From positions 150,291-214,290 of the forward strand of contig NZ_REFP01000007.1 in assembly GCF_003688725.1 (NCBI RefSeq): 64,000 nucleotides of DNA, in the 5' to 3' direction. Position numbers and translations under genes: made by a program. Below are positions 1 through 8,205 of the stretch, piece by piece. Below the pieces are notes generated by a model. The model ran no database searches. It was given only the letters and a program-made list of their open reading frames with translations, and was not told the DNA's origin. This stretch comes from Thermoactinomyces vulgaris (GTDB lineage: Bacteria; Bacillota; Bacilli; Thermoactinomycetales; Thermoactinomycetaceae). Within the stretch, counting starts at the first letter, position 1. Each line of letters starts with the position of its first letter.

Positions 1-177
1 CTCGTTCTTTTGTTCTTCCGCACTCAGATATGGATTGGACGGCCAGTCGATGTTTGTGACACTGGCGATCCAAACCCCCCGGAATTCACTTTGACTGGAA
101 GTGCGGGCTTCAGCCATCGGATACCATGTGAAAGCGATCATCAAAGATGAAAGCAATAACAGAACCAATCGCTTCAC
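1..177 (-). CDS. Glycoside-hydrolase-like protein, GHL10/DUF187 (YngK-type), N-terminal part
   Basis: The gene runs off the left edge, so only the first 59 codons are seen. It starts with GTG, preceded at about 7 nt by AGGAG. The product begins with a Lys/Arg-led hydrophobic stretch ending near MAEA, a likely secretion signal. After this comes EFRGVWIASVTNIDWPSNP, which closely resembles the conserved opening of the YngK/DUF187 'glycosyl hydrolase-like 10' family (FRGVW-I-V-NIDWP). Family members are exported or envelope-attached TIM-barrel proteins thought to act on glycans. The substrate is unknown here. Family assignment rests on this one motif. Confidence 0.75.
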   Translation of the reverse strand, partial: MKRLVLLLLSSLMIAFTWYPMAEARTSSQSEFRGVWIASVTNIDWPSNPYLSAEEQKNE

Positions 178-265
178 AATCCATCTCCTCTCAATTGTTT
201 GATAATGTTTCGCAAATTTATTATATCAAAATATTTCGACGTCTCGTCTTGAAATCTCTGAAAGA

Positions 266-303
266 CAAAATAAAAAAAACAAGCGAGTGTCACGTTCGCT
301 TGT
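266..303 (-). terminator. Rho-independent terminator after the lipoprotein gene
   Basis: An 8-bp inverted repeat (ACAAGCGA / TCGCTTGT, 279-303) is followed on the minus strand by a T-rich run (266-278). It sits just beyond the stop of the minus-strand lipoprotein gene. Confidence 0.75.
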
Positions 304-346
304 CCAAAATCAATCCAATAAGCCTTTTTGCCCTCAGGGTGCTTAT

Positions 347-1027
347 TTATTTCGGGTTTGATTCCAAACGGATCAAATCAAAGAGGGAAGATAAAGGTTT
401 ACCTGTGATTTGATCATGATAATCGGACGGAAAACCGTCAATGTTGATATGGAAGATTTGATCTTGCGTTTCCACTCGTTGTTTTTGCAGTTTCATGGAA
501 GGCATGACCAAATGGGCAATATTTTTTTTGTCCAATTTAATGGAATGCGGTGTAAACCGAAACGTGTGGTACCGGGTGTACGTGTCCGGGTGATTCAGAA
601 ATAAAATGTATTTTTGGTTATTCTCCGGTTGGGTGTAAAGAGGATGGATGATTTCAATTTTTTGGTCATCATTGGTTTGCAGTTGAAGCTTGTGGGCAAT
701 GCCGACTTCGATGTTCTTTTGCTCCAGTTTTCCTTTGAGCACCCGATCGACTTGAAATTTGTACACTTGCACTTCATGATAGGTGTTTTCGGAAGGGAGT
801 GCCGGATTTTTCGGATTCCGTGCCCCGTTTTCCACCCGGTCCATTCCCTTGTACTCGCCGAGGACGATGACGGGGGCTTGATCAATCATGGCCGGCAAAT
901 TGTTTGCCATAGCCAAATCGACATGCATGCCCATGTTCACTTCTTCTTTTTTGTCACCGGGCATACAGCCGGCAGCCAAGAGAAGAAAGACGGTTGTAAA
1001 CAGAAAAGAGATTTTTTTCCACTTCAA
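347..1027 (-). CDS. Putative secreted lipoprotein, function unknown
   Basis: The product is about 226 aa if translation starts at the TTG at 1027, which has AAAGGAGG some 8 nt upstream. An in-frame ATG at 1063 gives 238 aa but has no comparable ribosome site. The N-terminus MKWKK is followed by a hydrophobic core and a lipobox LAAGC (Cys21), so it is probably lipid-anchored on the outer face of the membrane. No catalytic motif is recognised. It lies 28 nt downstream of the matrixin-type protease gene on the same strand and is probably cotranscribed, so it may assist or anchor that protease; this is inference from position only. Confidence 0.8.
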   Translation of the reverse strand: MKWKKISFLFTTVFLLLAAGCMPGDKKEEVNMGMHVDLAMANNLPAMIDQAPVIVLGEYKGMDRVENGARNPKNPALPSENTYHEVQVYKFQVDRVLKGKLEQKNIEVGIAHKLQLQTNDDQKIEIIHPLYTQPENNQKYILFLNHPDTYTRYHTFRFTPHSIKLDKKNIAHLVMPSMKLQKQRVETQDQIFHINIDGFPSDYHDQITGKPLSSLFDLIRLESNPK

Positions 1028-1055
1028 TGAAAATCCTCCTTTAAGCCAGGAAGTT

Positions 1056-1580
1056 TCACTCATATAAATTGTTTACCCCGTTGATGTCGTCGGTCTGCGG
1101 GGTATATGTATGAAACCGGTCACGTTCCGTATTCATCAGGGATGTCCAATTGGTATGCGCCAAACCGAGAATGTGCCCGATTTCATGGCCCAGGACGCTT
1201 TGCCCAAATTGGGAGTCGTTATTGGACTCATAGTATGTATTCATTTTTGCCACCCAGGAATTGATGCAGGAACCCACGCCGGTTTGCCAGTAAGAATAGC
1301 CAAAATAACCATCTGTGCTGGAGTAATAAGAATCGACCACTCCGGTTGCGGAGGAATCGCCTTGCACAAAACGGCGTTTGTCCTGTGCTTCATTCCAGCT
1401 TTGAATCGCTTTTTTGGAAGCTTCCTGATGTTCATTCGTGATGTGTCCGCCCCAGCGATAGTATACATAATAATAATCACATAATTTGTCACCCGTAAAG
1501 CTGTATGCGAAAGTCATGGAAGGAAATATCCACACACATAAAGGGGTGATGAGGAAGAGAATGAGTGCTTTCTTTTTCAA
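1056..1580 (-). CDS. Secreted matrixin-family (metzincin) zinc metalloprotease
   Basis: The 174-aa product has an N-terminal signal (about residues 1-25, ending near TFAYS). It carries the full metzincin zinc motif HEIGHILGLAH: His132, His136 and His142 are ligands and Glu133 is catalytic. A downstream SLMN around Met149 fits the Met-turn. The protein is short and consists of little beyond the catalytic domain, without an obvious long propeptide. It should be an extracellular endopeptidase. The lipoprotein gene follows on the same strand. Family assignment is firm from the motif; the substrate is unknown. Confidence 0.88.
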   Translation of the reverse strand: MKKKALILFLITPLCVWIFPSMTFAYSFTGDKLCDYYYVYYRWGGHITNEHQEASKKAIQSWNEAQDKRRFVQGDSSATGVVDSYYSSTDGYFGYSYWQTGVGSCINSWVAKMNTYYESNNDSQFGQSVLGHEIGHILGLAHTNWTSLMNTERDRFHTYTPQTDDINGVNNLYE

Positions 1581-1690
1581 CTTGTTTCCCTCCTAATGTG
1601 GAATGCCCAGCTGCTGTAATCATCTACTAAGTTATAATACTTTTATATTTTTGTCTAACGCATGTATTTTTTATCAAAAGTATTTCTATT

Positions 1691-1718
1691 AAAAGAAAAC
1701 CCAGCCCTGAAGGACTGG
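1691..1718 (-). terminator. Terminator of the small cysteine-rich gene
   Basis: On the minus strand CCAGTCC-TTCA-GGGCTGG forms a 7-bp stem with one G-U pair, followed by GTTTTCTTTT. It sits 16 nt past the stop codon of the 26-codon gene, supporting that gene as a discrete transcription unit. Confidence 0.75.
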
Positions 1719-1733
1719 CCATGGGAGGATTTG

Positions 1734-1814
1734 TTATTTTTTACAGTCGCAATCCGGGCATTTGCAATCCGGAGTTCCGCATTTGTCGCATTTCGAGAGG
1801 ATGAGCGAAGGCAT
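1734..1814 (-). CDS. Tiny cysteine-rich peptide, metallothionein-like
   Basis: A 26-codon reading frame starts at an ATG 7 nt after a strong AAGGAGGT and ends at TAA before a good terminator. The peptide has six cysteines in its last 18 residues (KCDKCGTPDCKCPDCDCKK), arranged as CxxC, CxC and CxxCxC, with lysines and aspartates between. Such spacing is typical of soft-metal or zinc clusters, as in metallothioneins. No family is recognised, and no neighbouring metal transporter or regulator is seen. The gene stands alone between the metalloprotease and thiE. Reality of the gene is supported by the ribosome site and terminator; metal binding is inference. Confidence 0.6.
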   Translation of the reverse strand: MPSLILSKCDKCGTPDCKCPDCDCKK

Positions 1815-1961
1815 TGGCGCACCTCCTTCACGGAAAGTGGAAGTGAGATTGGAAGAGATTTGAGCGTTCTCTACCCAATTATATAATAATATTATTATAT
1901 GTGTAAATATAATTTTTAGAAATATAAGAATAATATCTTGTGTTTTTTTAATATTGTTGGT

Positions 1962-2597
1962 TTATCCGTTTTTCAAGTCTTCCGCGGCCTGTTGGGGTGA
2001 CCGGCTTTGTGCAATGGCGGAGATGACGGCGACCCCGTCTGCTCCTGCTTCCCGGACCTGCCGCGCATTTTGCCGGTTAATGCCGCCGATTCCCACAATG
2101 GGAAAGGTTTTCCCGACGACACGGCGGATGCGGGTAATCGTTTCAGGCCCGACGGGATGTCCGGCATCGGATTTGCTTTTTGTGGCAAACATGGGCCCGA
2201 CGCCGATATAATCGGCTCCGTTTTGTACAGCTTCCAGTGCTTCGGTTTCGGTTTTGGCGGAAACCCCGAGAATCCGCTCTTTGCCGATCAACTTTCTGAC
2301 ATGGAAAGCAGGCAGGTCTTCCTGGCCGATGTGCACTCCGTCCGCTTCCAGGATGAGGGCCAAATCGACACGGTCATTCACAATAAAAGGAATTTGGTGT
2401 TTTTGGCAAATGGCGCGCAGGCGAAATCCCAAATCCACGACTTGGTGCATGTGAAGATCCGGATGTTTTTCCCGGAACTGAAAGCAAGTGATGCCGCCTT
2501 GAATAGCCTCCTCCAGAATGCTTTCCGGTGAACGGCCGGAGCAATCCTGGCTGCCCATGATGAAATAAACCGACAGAACGTCGCCAGACCATTTCAT
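1962..2597 (-). CDS. thiE: Thiamine-phosphate synthase
   Basis: The 211-aa product condenses HMP-PP with thiazole phosphate to thiamine phosphate in the cytoplasm. Family blocks are present in order: QFREKH, FIVNDRVDLAL, DGVHIGQEDLP, GVSAKTETEAL, GADYIGVGPMFATKSK and GIGGI, matching the TIM-barrel ThiE phosphate and substrate loops. Length is normal. The ATG overlaps the stop of thiD (ATGA), so the two are translationally coupled. No TPP riboswitch is visible in front of thiD, so control may be indirect. Confidence 0.95.
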   Translation of the reverse strand: MKWSGDVLSVYFIMGSQDCSGRSPESILEEAIQGGITCFQFREKHPDLHMHQVVDLGFRLRAICQKHQIPFIVNDRVDLALILEADGVHIGQEDLPAFHVRKLIGKERILGVSAKTETEALEAVQNGADYIGVGPMFATKSKSDAGHPVGPETITRIRRVVGKTFPIVGIGGINRQNARQVREAGADGVAVISAIAQSRSPQQAAEDLKNG

Positions 2598-3403
2598 TGG
2601 TATTCCTCCTTCAGGCGGTGTGCAAAGTGGTTGGTTGGGCCGTTTCCTTTTCCGAGCATCAAAGGATTTCCGACTGCAGCAGTGATAAAATTCTTGGCTT
2701 GACGGACGGCTTCATGCAAAGACTCTCCTTTTGCCAAATAAGCGGTGATGGCTGCCGAAAAGGTGCAACCCGTTCCATGGGTGTTTTTGGTCTTGAAGCG
2801 AGGCGATGAAAAGGAGACAAAGTCTTTTCCGTCATACAACAAATCGATCGCCTCTTCTTCTTTGCCGTGTCCACCCTTGATGATCACTGCTTTGGCTCCT
2901 TCATCCACCAATTTCCGGGCTGCTTGTTTCCGGTCTTCCCAGCCGGTGATCCGTTGGCCTGCAAGAATTTCCGCTTCATGCAAATTGGGAGTGACAAGGG
3001 TTGCCAGCGGCAATAATTTTTTCTTCATCGCCACCCGGGCGTCTTCGGTGAGCAGTTGATGTCCGCTGGTGGAAACCATCACGGGGTCGATGACCAAGGG
3101 ACCGATTTGGTGTTCTTTGACTTTGGCCGCAACCACTTCGATGATTTCCGCATTGGCGAGCATGCCAGTCTTGGCTGCATCCACTCCGAGGTCTGTGACA
3201 ACGGAGTCGATCTGTTTGGCAACCAGATCGGGATCCACCACACCCACCTTTTGAACCCCGAGGGTGTTTTGGGCTGTGATGGCCGTAATTGAGCTCATCC
3301 CAAATACATAAAGCTCTTGAAATGTTTTTAAATCTGCTTGAATTCCGGCGCCCCCGCCGCTGTCGGAGCCGGCGATGGTGAGTGCGCGTGCAATCTGTTT
3401 CAT
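2594..3403 (-). CDS. thiD: Hydroxymethylpyrimidine / phosphomethylpyrimidine kinase
   Basis: The 269-aa product phosphorylates HMP and HMP-P to supply ThiE. GSDSGGGAGIQADLK near the N-terminus is the substrate-binding signature and GTGCTFSAAI near the C-terminus is the ribokinase-fold anion-hole motif. The ATG at 3403 has GAAGGAG in front; an in-frame upstream ATG would add 24 residues that do not look like the family. It is the first gene of a thiD-thiE pair. The HMP source and thiazole branch are not in this window. Confidence 0.95.
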   Translation of the reverse strand: MKQIARALTIAGSDSGGGAGIQADLKTFQELYVFGMSSITAITAQNTLGVQKVGVVDPDLVAKQIDSVVTDLGVDAAKTGMLANAEIIEVVAAKVKEHQIGPLVIDPVMVSTSGHQLLTEDARVAMKKKLLPLATLVTPNLHEAEILAGQRITGWEDRKQAARKLVDEGAKAVIIKGGHGKEEEAIDLLYDGKDFVSFSSPRFKTKNTHGTGCTFSAAITAYLAKGESLHEAVRQAKNFITAAVGNPLMLGKGNGPTNHFAHRLKEEYQ

Positions 3404-3570
3404 GGTGCTTCTCCTTCTGTCCTGATCTTTCCCATCGCATTGTAACACAAGGGAAACAAAAGAATAAAGCTGCAAAACCTGCCGGAAAGAGGGAGGGTTG
3501 CCCGTCCAAGAAAACGGAATGAACTTTCTTTCTTTTTATTGTAAAATCGATGAGGGAGGTGACTTGATTT

Positions 3571-4275
3571 ATGGCCAATGCGCATAAAAAAAAGAAAAAG
3601 ACCCGGATGAGCACCATTACCATGGTGACGGTTTTGGTTGTTTTTATCGGATTGGGTGTTTTTGCCATCATCAATTCTTTCGCGGGGAAGGATAATCCCG
3701 GCGAAGAGACGGCCCGTGTGCTTCCGGTTGAATACGACGGCCAGCCGGCGATTGGCGATGACAATGCCCCTGTCAAGTTGATGGAGTTTGGCGATTATAA
3801 GTGCCCGGTGTGCAAAGTGTTTCATGACACCGTTTATCCCAAATTGAAAAAAGAATATATCGATACCGGCAAAGTGCAGATGTATTTCACCAATTACCAG
3901 TTTATCGGGGAAGATTCGATCACAGCGGGAATGGCCGGAGAAGCCGTCTATCAACAAGATCCCGCAGCTTATTGGAAGTTTTATGACGCCATTTACAACC
4001 ATCAGAAAGATGAATCCGTGAAATGGGCCACTCCGGACTTTTTGGAACAATTGATTGAACAAAACATTCCCGAAGTGGATGCAAAAAAAGTGCGGGAAGA
4101 CTTGGATAACAAAACGTATTTAAATGAAGTGACGGCAGACAACAACAAAGCAAAAAAATTAAACATTGAATCGGTGCCGGCGGTTTTCGTCAACGGAAAA
4201 AAAGTGGAAAATGCACTGGATTATGAAGCCCTCAAAAAAATGATCGACAGCGAGCTGGCAAACAAGGAGAAGTGA
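3571..4275 (+). CDS. bdbD: Membrane-anchored DsbA-family thiol-disulfide oxidoreductase (BdbD-like)
   Basis: The 234-aa product has a Lys-rich start, one membrane anchor (about residues 14-36) and an extracytoplasmic thioredoxin-fold domain. The active site is CPVC (Cys78/Cys81), and SVPAVFVNG provides the cis-proline loop. It should oxidise thiols of exported proteins outside the membrane. The start has GAGGGAGGTGAC about 8 nt before ATG. The bdbC-like quinone partner follows 3 nt after the stop, the standard Bacillus redox pair. It is divergent from thiD. Confidence 0.92.
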   Translation: MANAHKKKKKTRMSTITMVTVLVVFIGLGVFAIINSFAGKDNPGEETARVLPVEYDGQPAIGDDNAPVKLMEFGDYKCPVCKVFHDTVYPKLKKEYIDTGKVQMYFTNYQFIGEDSITAGMAGEAVYQQDPAAYWKFYDAIYNHQKDESVKWATPDFLEQLIEQNIPEVDAKKVREDLDNKTYLNEVTADNNKAKKLNIESVPAVFVNGKKVENALDYEALKKMIDSELANKEK

Positions 4276-4278
4276 AGG

Positions 4279-4695
4279 ATGCGTCTGGTGAGAACGTACG
4301 GGATTTATTTTGCTTGGCTCGTTTCACTCATCGCGACATTGGGAAGCCTCTATTTCAGTGAAATATTGGGATTTATTCCCTGTACGTTGTGTTGGGTGCA
4401 ACGGATTTTGATGTATCCGCTGGTGATCCTTCTCGGCATTGCCTCCTACCGGAATGACCGGGGCATCATTCCTTATGTGTTGCCGCTTACCGTATTGGGG
4501 GCGGGCATTTCGCTTTTCCATTATCTCAAACAAAAAGTTCCGTTTCTCTCCGAAGTTGCTGCTTGTCGGGTTGGCGTTCCCTGTGAGCAAATGTATATCA
4601 ATTGGTTTGGTTTCGTCACCATTCCATTTTTGGCCTTGGTGGCTTTTCTGCTCATCACCGGGTTCCTGTGGGGGGCACGGAACCATTTTGAGTAA
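4279..4695 (+). CDS. bdbC: Disulfide formation protein, DsbB family (BdbC-like)
   Basis: The 138-aa integral membrane protein has about four transmembrane helices. Cys pairs at positions 35/38 (CTLC) and 96/102 match the two redox pairs of DsbB/BdbC proteins, which pass electrons from the BdbD-like partner to quinone. AAGGAG lies just upstream of the ATG inside the end of bdbD. The length equals that of Bacillus BdbC proteins. It should work with the preceding gene to reoxidise it. Confidence 0.92.
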   Translation: MRLVRTYGIYFAWLVSLIATLGSLYFSEILGFIPCTLCWVQRILMYPLVILLGIASYRNDRGIIPYVLPLTVLGAGISLFHYLKQKVPFLSEVAACRVGVPCEQMYINWFGFVTIPFLALVAFLLITGFLWGARNHFE

Positions 4696-4786
4696 ATTAG
4701 GCTGTTTTTTTAGGGATTTGTCCATTTCTTTCCTGTCTTTTGATACATAAAGTAGTGAGAGATAGGCAAATGAAAGGAGACAGCCT

Positions 4787-4960
4787 ATGAAACGGAAATT
4801 GGCGAGTGGTCCCTACGATCACTATGACGGTTTGGGATCGAAGTGGTTTTTGATCGCGATCCTGGTGATTCTGTTCATCCTCTTTGTTTGCTTTTGGGGA
4901 TTCTACGGATTCGGCGGTTTTGGCGGATTCGGCGGATATGGCGGCGGTTTCTTCTGGTGA
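4787..4960 (+). CDS. Small Gly/Phe-rich single-span membrane peptide
   Basis: The 57-codon gene is preceded by GAAAGGAG and followed by a strong terminator. The peptide has a polar start (MKRKLASGPYDHYDG), one hydrophobic helix (about residues 21-39) and a tail of repeating FGG/YGG units ending FFW. It recalls small Gly-rich membrane peptides of sporulating Bacillales such as the YjcZ group, but I cannot assign it to one. Location between bdbC and sspI says little about function. Existence is likely; role unknown. Confidence 0.65.
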   Translation: MKRKLASGPYDHYDGLGSKWFLIAILVILFILFVCFWGFYGFGGFGGFGGYGGGFFW

Positions 4961-4970
4961 GGAACAATGC

Positions 4971-5013
4971 AGAAGCCTGCTCTTTTTTTAAAGAACAGGC
5001 TTTTTTTATTTTG
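4971..5013 (+). terminator. Bidirectional terminator between the small membrane peptide and sspI
   Basis: AAGCCTG and CAGGCTT arms flank a T/A-rich loop and are followed by TTTTTTTATTTT. The position suits termination of the plus-strand peptide gene and possibly of sspI from the other side. Confidence 0.8.
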
Positions 5014-5018
5014 GGGCA

Positions 5019-5231
5019 TTATTGTTTGGAAAGGGATTCACGCAGGGTTTCAATCATTTCCTGGCGTTCTTCTTCCGTGCTGTTTTTCCAGATGACTTCA
5101 AATAAAACCCCCAGACCCGGAAGCAACTTTTCTTCACGTTGTTGAATGGAGTCAACAACCAATTCTTGCAGTTCTTCTTCATTCATGTTATGAATGTTGT
5201 GAATCACTGCACCACGGATGTCAAAATTCAT
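5019..5231 (-). CDS. sspI: Small acid-soluble spore protein I
   Basis: The 70-aa product (start MNFDIRGAVIHNIHN, then LPGLGVLFEVIWKNS) matches SspI of Bacillus closely in length and along most of its sequence. SspI is a minor spore-core protein made in the forespore. The ATG at 5231 has AAAGGAGG about 9 nt upstream; the open frame upstream of it is antisense to ktrA and not part of the gene. It is divergent from ktrA, with about 100 bp between. Regulation by a forespore sigma factor is expected from the family; I could not pick a convincing promoter. Confidence 0.93.
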   Translation of the reverse strand: MNFDIRGAVIHNIHNMNEEELQELVVDSIQQREEKLLPGLGVLFEVIWKNSTEEERQEMIETLRESLSKQ

Positions 5232-5331
5232 GTGTATAATCCTCCTTTTTGAATATAGATTGTGCGGATTATGGAACATTATCCAACAATGGATGAAAAA
5301 GTTGCGGCGCCAGCTTTTATGGGAGAAAGAG

Positions 5332-6003
5332 GTGGACAAACGATTGGAAATCAAAACTTTTGCTGTCATCGGGCTGGGGAGGTTTGGAGGGACGATGGCG
5401 CGCACTTTGCACGAGATGGGATACGAAGTTTTGGCCATCGATAAAGATGCTTCCCGTGTCCAAGAGATGTCGCAAATCGTCACCCATGCCGTCGAGGCGG
5501 ACACCACCGATGAAAATGCACTCAAATCCTTGGGGATTCGCAATTTTGACGTGGTCATCGTGGCCATTGGAAACGATATTCAGTCAAGCATCTTAACGAC
5601 TTTGCTGCTCAAAGAAATCGGCTGTAAACAGGTGGTGGTCAAAGCCATCAACGAATTGCATTGGAAGGTGTTGGACAAAATCGGGGCCGACCGGGTGGTC
5701 TTTCCGGAGAGAGACATGGGCGTTCGGGTGGTGCACAGTTTAATCTCCCCGAATATCCTGGATTATATTGAGTTATCCAATGACTACAGCATCATTGAAA
5801 TTATCGCCCGGGACTTTTTTTCCGGGAAGACGTTGCAAGAATTGGATATCCGGGCCCGGTTTGGTTGCAACGTGATGGCCATCAAAAAGGGAAACACCTT
5901 TAACATTGCGCCTTCGGCCACCGATGCGATTCATGAAGGAGACGTTCTGGTCGTGATCGGACACAACAAAGATTTGCAAAAATTACAGGAGCATGCCAAA
6001 TGA
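5332..6003 (+). CDS. ktrA: Potassium uptake regulator, RCK subunit KtrA
   Basis: The product is about 223 aa from the GTG at 5332, aligning with the usual KtrA start; longer upstream starts are not supported. The Rossmann fold begins FAVIGLGRFGG (nucleotide site) and continues with TLHEMGYEVLAIDKD and LGIRNFDVVIVAIG. The C-terminal RCK-C half contains DYIELSNDYSIIEI. It is a cytoplasmic, nucleotide-gated ring subunit controlling a KtrB-type K+ translocator, which is not in this window. The following methyltransferase overlaps its stop by 4 nt. Confidence 0.9.
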   Translation: MDKRLEIKTFAVIGLGRFGGTMARTLHEMGYEVLAIDKDASRVQEMSQIVTHAVEADTTDENALKSLGIRNFDVVIVAIGNDIQSSILTTLLLKEIGCKQVVVKAINELHWKVLDKIGADRVVFPERDMGVRVVHSLISPNILDYIELSNDYSIIEIIARDFFSGKTLQELDIRARFGCNVMAIKKGNTFNIAPSATDAIHEGDVLVVIGHNKDLQKLQEHAK

Positions 6004-6836
6004 AAAAGATGGAACGGATTACATCTTCGGAAAACCGACAGTGGAAACAATGGAAAAAGCTGAAAACCAAAAAAGGAAGAAAGCAGCAAGACGCATTACT
6101 GATCGAAGGGGAACATTTGCTTGAAGAAGCGTTGCGGGCAAAAATGGCTTTTCAAGCCGTGATTTTTTCCGAAGCTGCGAAGGACAAAACGGCAGATTGG
6201 TTGAAAAAGATCCCTGAGAATGTTCCGGTGTTTGAATTGCCTTCGTCTTTGTTTCAACAGCTGGCAGAGACCACGACTCCCCAGGGAATCATGGCGGTGG
6301 TCCGTTGCCCCCGTTGGTCGCTGGATGAAGTGTGGAAACAAACCAAAGGCGGGAACACTTTCTTGCTTTTGGATTCCATTCAGGATCCGGGAAACTTGGG
6401 CACATTGATCCGGACTGCCAAAGCAACGGGCATGGACGGGATCTTTTTGGGCAAAGGGACCGTGGATCCTTTCAATGGCAAAGTGATCCGGGCTTCGATG
6501 GGGGCCATTTTCAAAGTGCCGTTATGGCAGGAAGATTTAAGTGCGGTCATCCCCGTTTTAAAGGATCGGAACGTGACGGTTGTGAACGCTTCTCCGCATG
6601 CAACCCGCTCTTATTTTCATTATCCGTTTCCGTCCCGGGTTGCCATCTTGTTGGGAAATGAAGGGCGGGGGGTGGATCGCCGCTTGGAGGAATTTGTGGA
6701 TGACCATGTGACCATCCCCATGCCCGGCGGAACGGAATCACTGAATGTTTCCGTCACCGGCGCTTTACTCATGTATGAACGAATTCGCGAAGGCTCCTTG
6801 CGGGGAAATGGAGAGTTCGATTATAATATAAAATAA
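6000..6836 (+). CDS. TrmH/SpoU-family 23S rRNA or tRNA 2'-O-methyltransferase
   Basis: The 278-aa product has an N-terminal substrate-binding segment (ITSSENRQWKQWKKL, then LIEGEHLLEEAL) and a C-terminal SPOUT domain. SPOUT motifs include DSIQDPGNLGTLIRTAKATG, LLGNEGRGV and IPMPGGTESLNVSVTGALL, which build the AdoMet knot. It overlaps ktrA by ATGA. A pheS-adjacent SpoU methyltransferase is a common Bacillus arrangement (YsgA). The target RNA cannot be told from sequence. Transcription runs on towards the T-box leader. Confidence 0.92.
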   Translation: MKKMERITSSENRQWKQWKKLKTKKGRKQQDALLIEGEHLLEEALRAKMAFQAVIFSEAAKDKTADWLKKIPENVPVFELPSSLFQQLAETTTPQGIMAVVRCPRWSLDEVWKQTKGGNTFLLLDSIQDPGNLGTLIRTAKATGMDGIFLGKGTVDPFNGKVIRASMGAIFKVPLWQEDLSAVIPVLKDRNVTVVNASPHATRSYFHYPFPSRVAILLGNEGRGVDRRLEEFVDDHVTIPMPGGTESLNVSVTGALLMYERIREGSLRGNGEFDYNIK

Positions 6837-6861
6837 TTTTTCCGCAGAAAAATCATATCCA

Positions 6862-7097
6862 TAAACGGCTGTGAAGGAGACAAGTAGGCAGTACGACCTT
6901 TCAGGGAGGAAATGCCGTGACTGAAAGCATTTCTAAGGAACCGGCTGTTGAAATTCACTCCGGAGCTGACCCCTGAACGATGGAGTAGGGGGGACCGGTT
7001 GATGACCGTTATTGCAAAGAAGCGGAGAAGGATGTTTCCTTCTCAAAAAAGGGTGGTACCGCGGATCTCTCGTCCCTTTGGGCGTGAGGTCTTTTTT
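6862..7097 (+). ncRNA. T-box riboswitch (phenylalanine)
   Basis: The leader before pheS carries the T-box core AGGGTGGTACCGCG (7050-7063) that pairs with uncharged tRNA 3' ends. A terminator follows (7064-7097: GATCTCTCGTCCC / GGGCGTGAGGTC, then a T run). Stem I elements occupy about 6862-6990. A TTC triplet (6954-6956) in AAATTCAC is a good candidate specifier for tRNA-Phe, in keeping with the downstream genes; the exact specifier is inference. Starvation for charged tRNA-Phe should favour the antiterminator and expression of pheS-pheT. Confidence 0.93.
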
Positions 7098-7186
7098 GTT
7101 TATGGAATAATTTTCTATTTTATCTTTTCATTTGATACCATTTGTGGTGCCATTGACGACAGTTTTTACCGAAAGGAGATCGAACA

Positions 7187-8188
7187 ATGCGTGAGCGATT
7201 GGAAGTCTTGAAAGAAGAGGCGACTTCGGTCATTCATCAGGCGCAAAGCTTGGATGAATTACGTGAATTGAAAGTGAGGTATCTCGGAAAAAAGGGCGAA
7301 TTGACCGGAGTGCTCCGGGGTATGAAAGATCTTCCCCCCGAAGAGCGTCCGGTGATTGGAAGCATGGCCAATGAAGTCCGTGGATATCTGGAAGAGTTGA
7401 TTGCGGGAAAAGAGAAAGAATTGGAAGAAGCGGTTCTTCAGGAACAAATCAACCGGGAAGTGATTGATGTTTCTTTGCCCGGGATCAAACCCGAACCGGG
7501 GACGTTGCATCCTTTGCAACTGATCATTGAACAAATGGAAGACATTTTTGTCGGAATGGGCTTTGAAATTGCGGAGGGCCCTGAAGTGGAAACTGATCAA
7601 TTTAACTTTGAAATGTTGAACTTGCCGAAAGGGCATCCGGCCCGGGACATGCAGGACTCTTTTTACATCACTCCGGAAATTCTGCTTCGGACCCATACAT
7701 CCGCGGTACAGGTTCGAACCCTTTTGGAAAAAGAAGGACGGGTTCCGGTGCGGATTATTGCTCCTGGAAAGGTGTACCGGCGCGATGACGACGATGCCAC
7801 GCATTCGCATCAGTTTACGCAAATAGAGGGGCTTGTGGTGGACAGCGGGGTGTCCATGAGCGAATTAAACGGCGTGCTGTTGACCATTATCGAGAAAATG
7901 TTTGGCGAGGAAACCGAGATCCGTTTGCGTCCCAGCTACTTCCCGTTCACCGAACCGAGTGTCGAAGTGGACATTTATCATCCTGAAAAAGGGTGGGTTG
8001 AAATTTTGGGGGCCGGAATGGTTCATCCCTACGTGCTGGAAAAAGCGGGTTACAATCCGGAACGTTATTCCGGCTTTGCGTTTGGGATCGGTGTGGAACG
8101 GATTGCGATGTTGAAATATGACATTGACGACATTCGCCATTTCTACAACAACGATTTGCGTTTTTTGCGGCAATTTAAGAACGTCTGA
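7187..8188 (+). CDS. pheS: Phenylalanine--tRNA ligase alpha subunit
   Basis: The 333-aa product has an N-terminal coiled coil (about residues 1-85), then a class II synthetase core. Motifs seen include [33 protein letters not shown], the motif 2 region [15 protein letters not shown] and the motif 3 region [14 protein letters not shown]. It pairs with PheT to charge tRNA-Phe. GAAAGGAG precedes the ATG. The T-box leader lies upstream and pheT begins 17 nt after the stop. Confidence 0.97.
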   Translation: MRERLEVLKEEATSVIHQAQSLDELRELKVRYLGKKGELTGVLRGMKDLPPEERPVIGSMANEVRGYLEELIAGKEKELEEAVLQEQINREVIDVSLPGIKPEPGTLHPLQLIIEQMEDIFVGMGFEIAEGPEVETDQFNFEMLNLPKGHPARDMQDSFYITPEILLRTHTSAVQVRTLLEKEGRVPVRIIAPGKVYRRDDDDATHSHQFTQIEGLVVDSGVSMSELNGVLLTIIEKMFGEETEIRLRPSYFPFTEPSVEVDIYHPEKGWVEILGAGMVHPYVLEKAGYNPERYSGFAFGIGVERIAMLKYDIDDIRHFYNNDLRFLRQFKNV

Positions 8189-8205
8189 AGAGGTGAATTG
8201 GAAGG

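Noticed and set aside
1662-1886. A 74-codon plus-strand frame
   Set aside because: It is the antisense of the cysteine-rich micro-gene and its terminator, with no ribosome site.
3404-3570. Possible TPP riboswitch before thiD
   Set aside because: None of the conserved thi-box blocks (such as CTGAGA and the later ACCTGA segment) is present.
4000-4193. Small minus-strand frames inside bdbD
   Set aside because: Shadows of the bdbD gene; no start signals.
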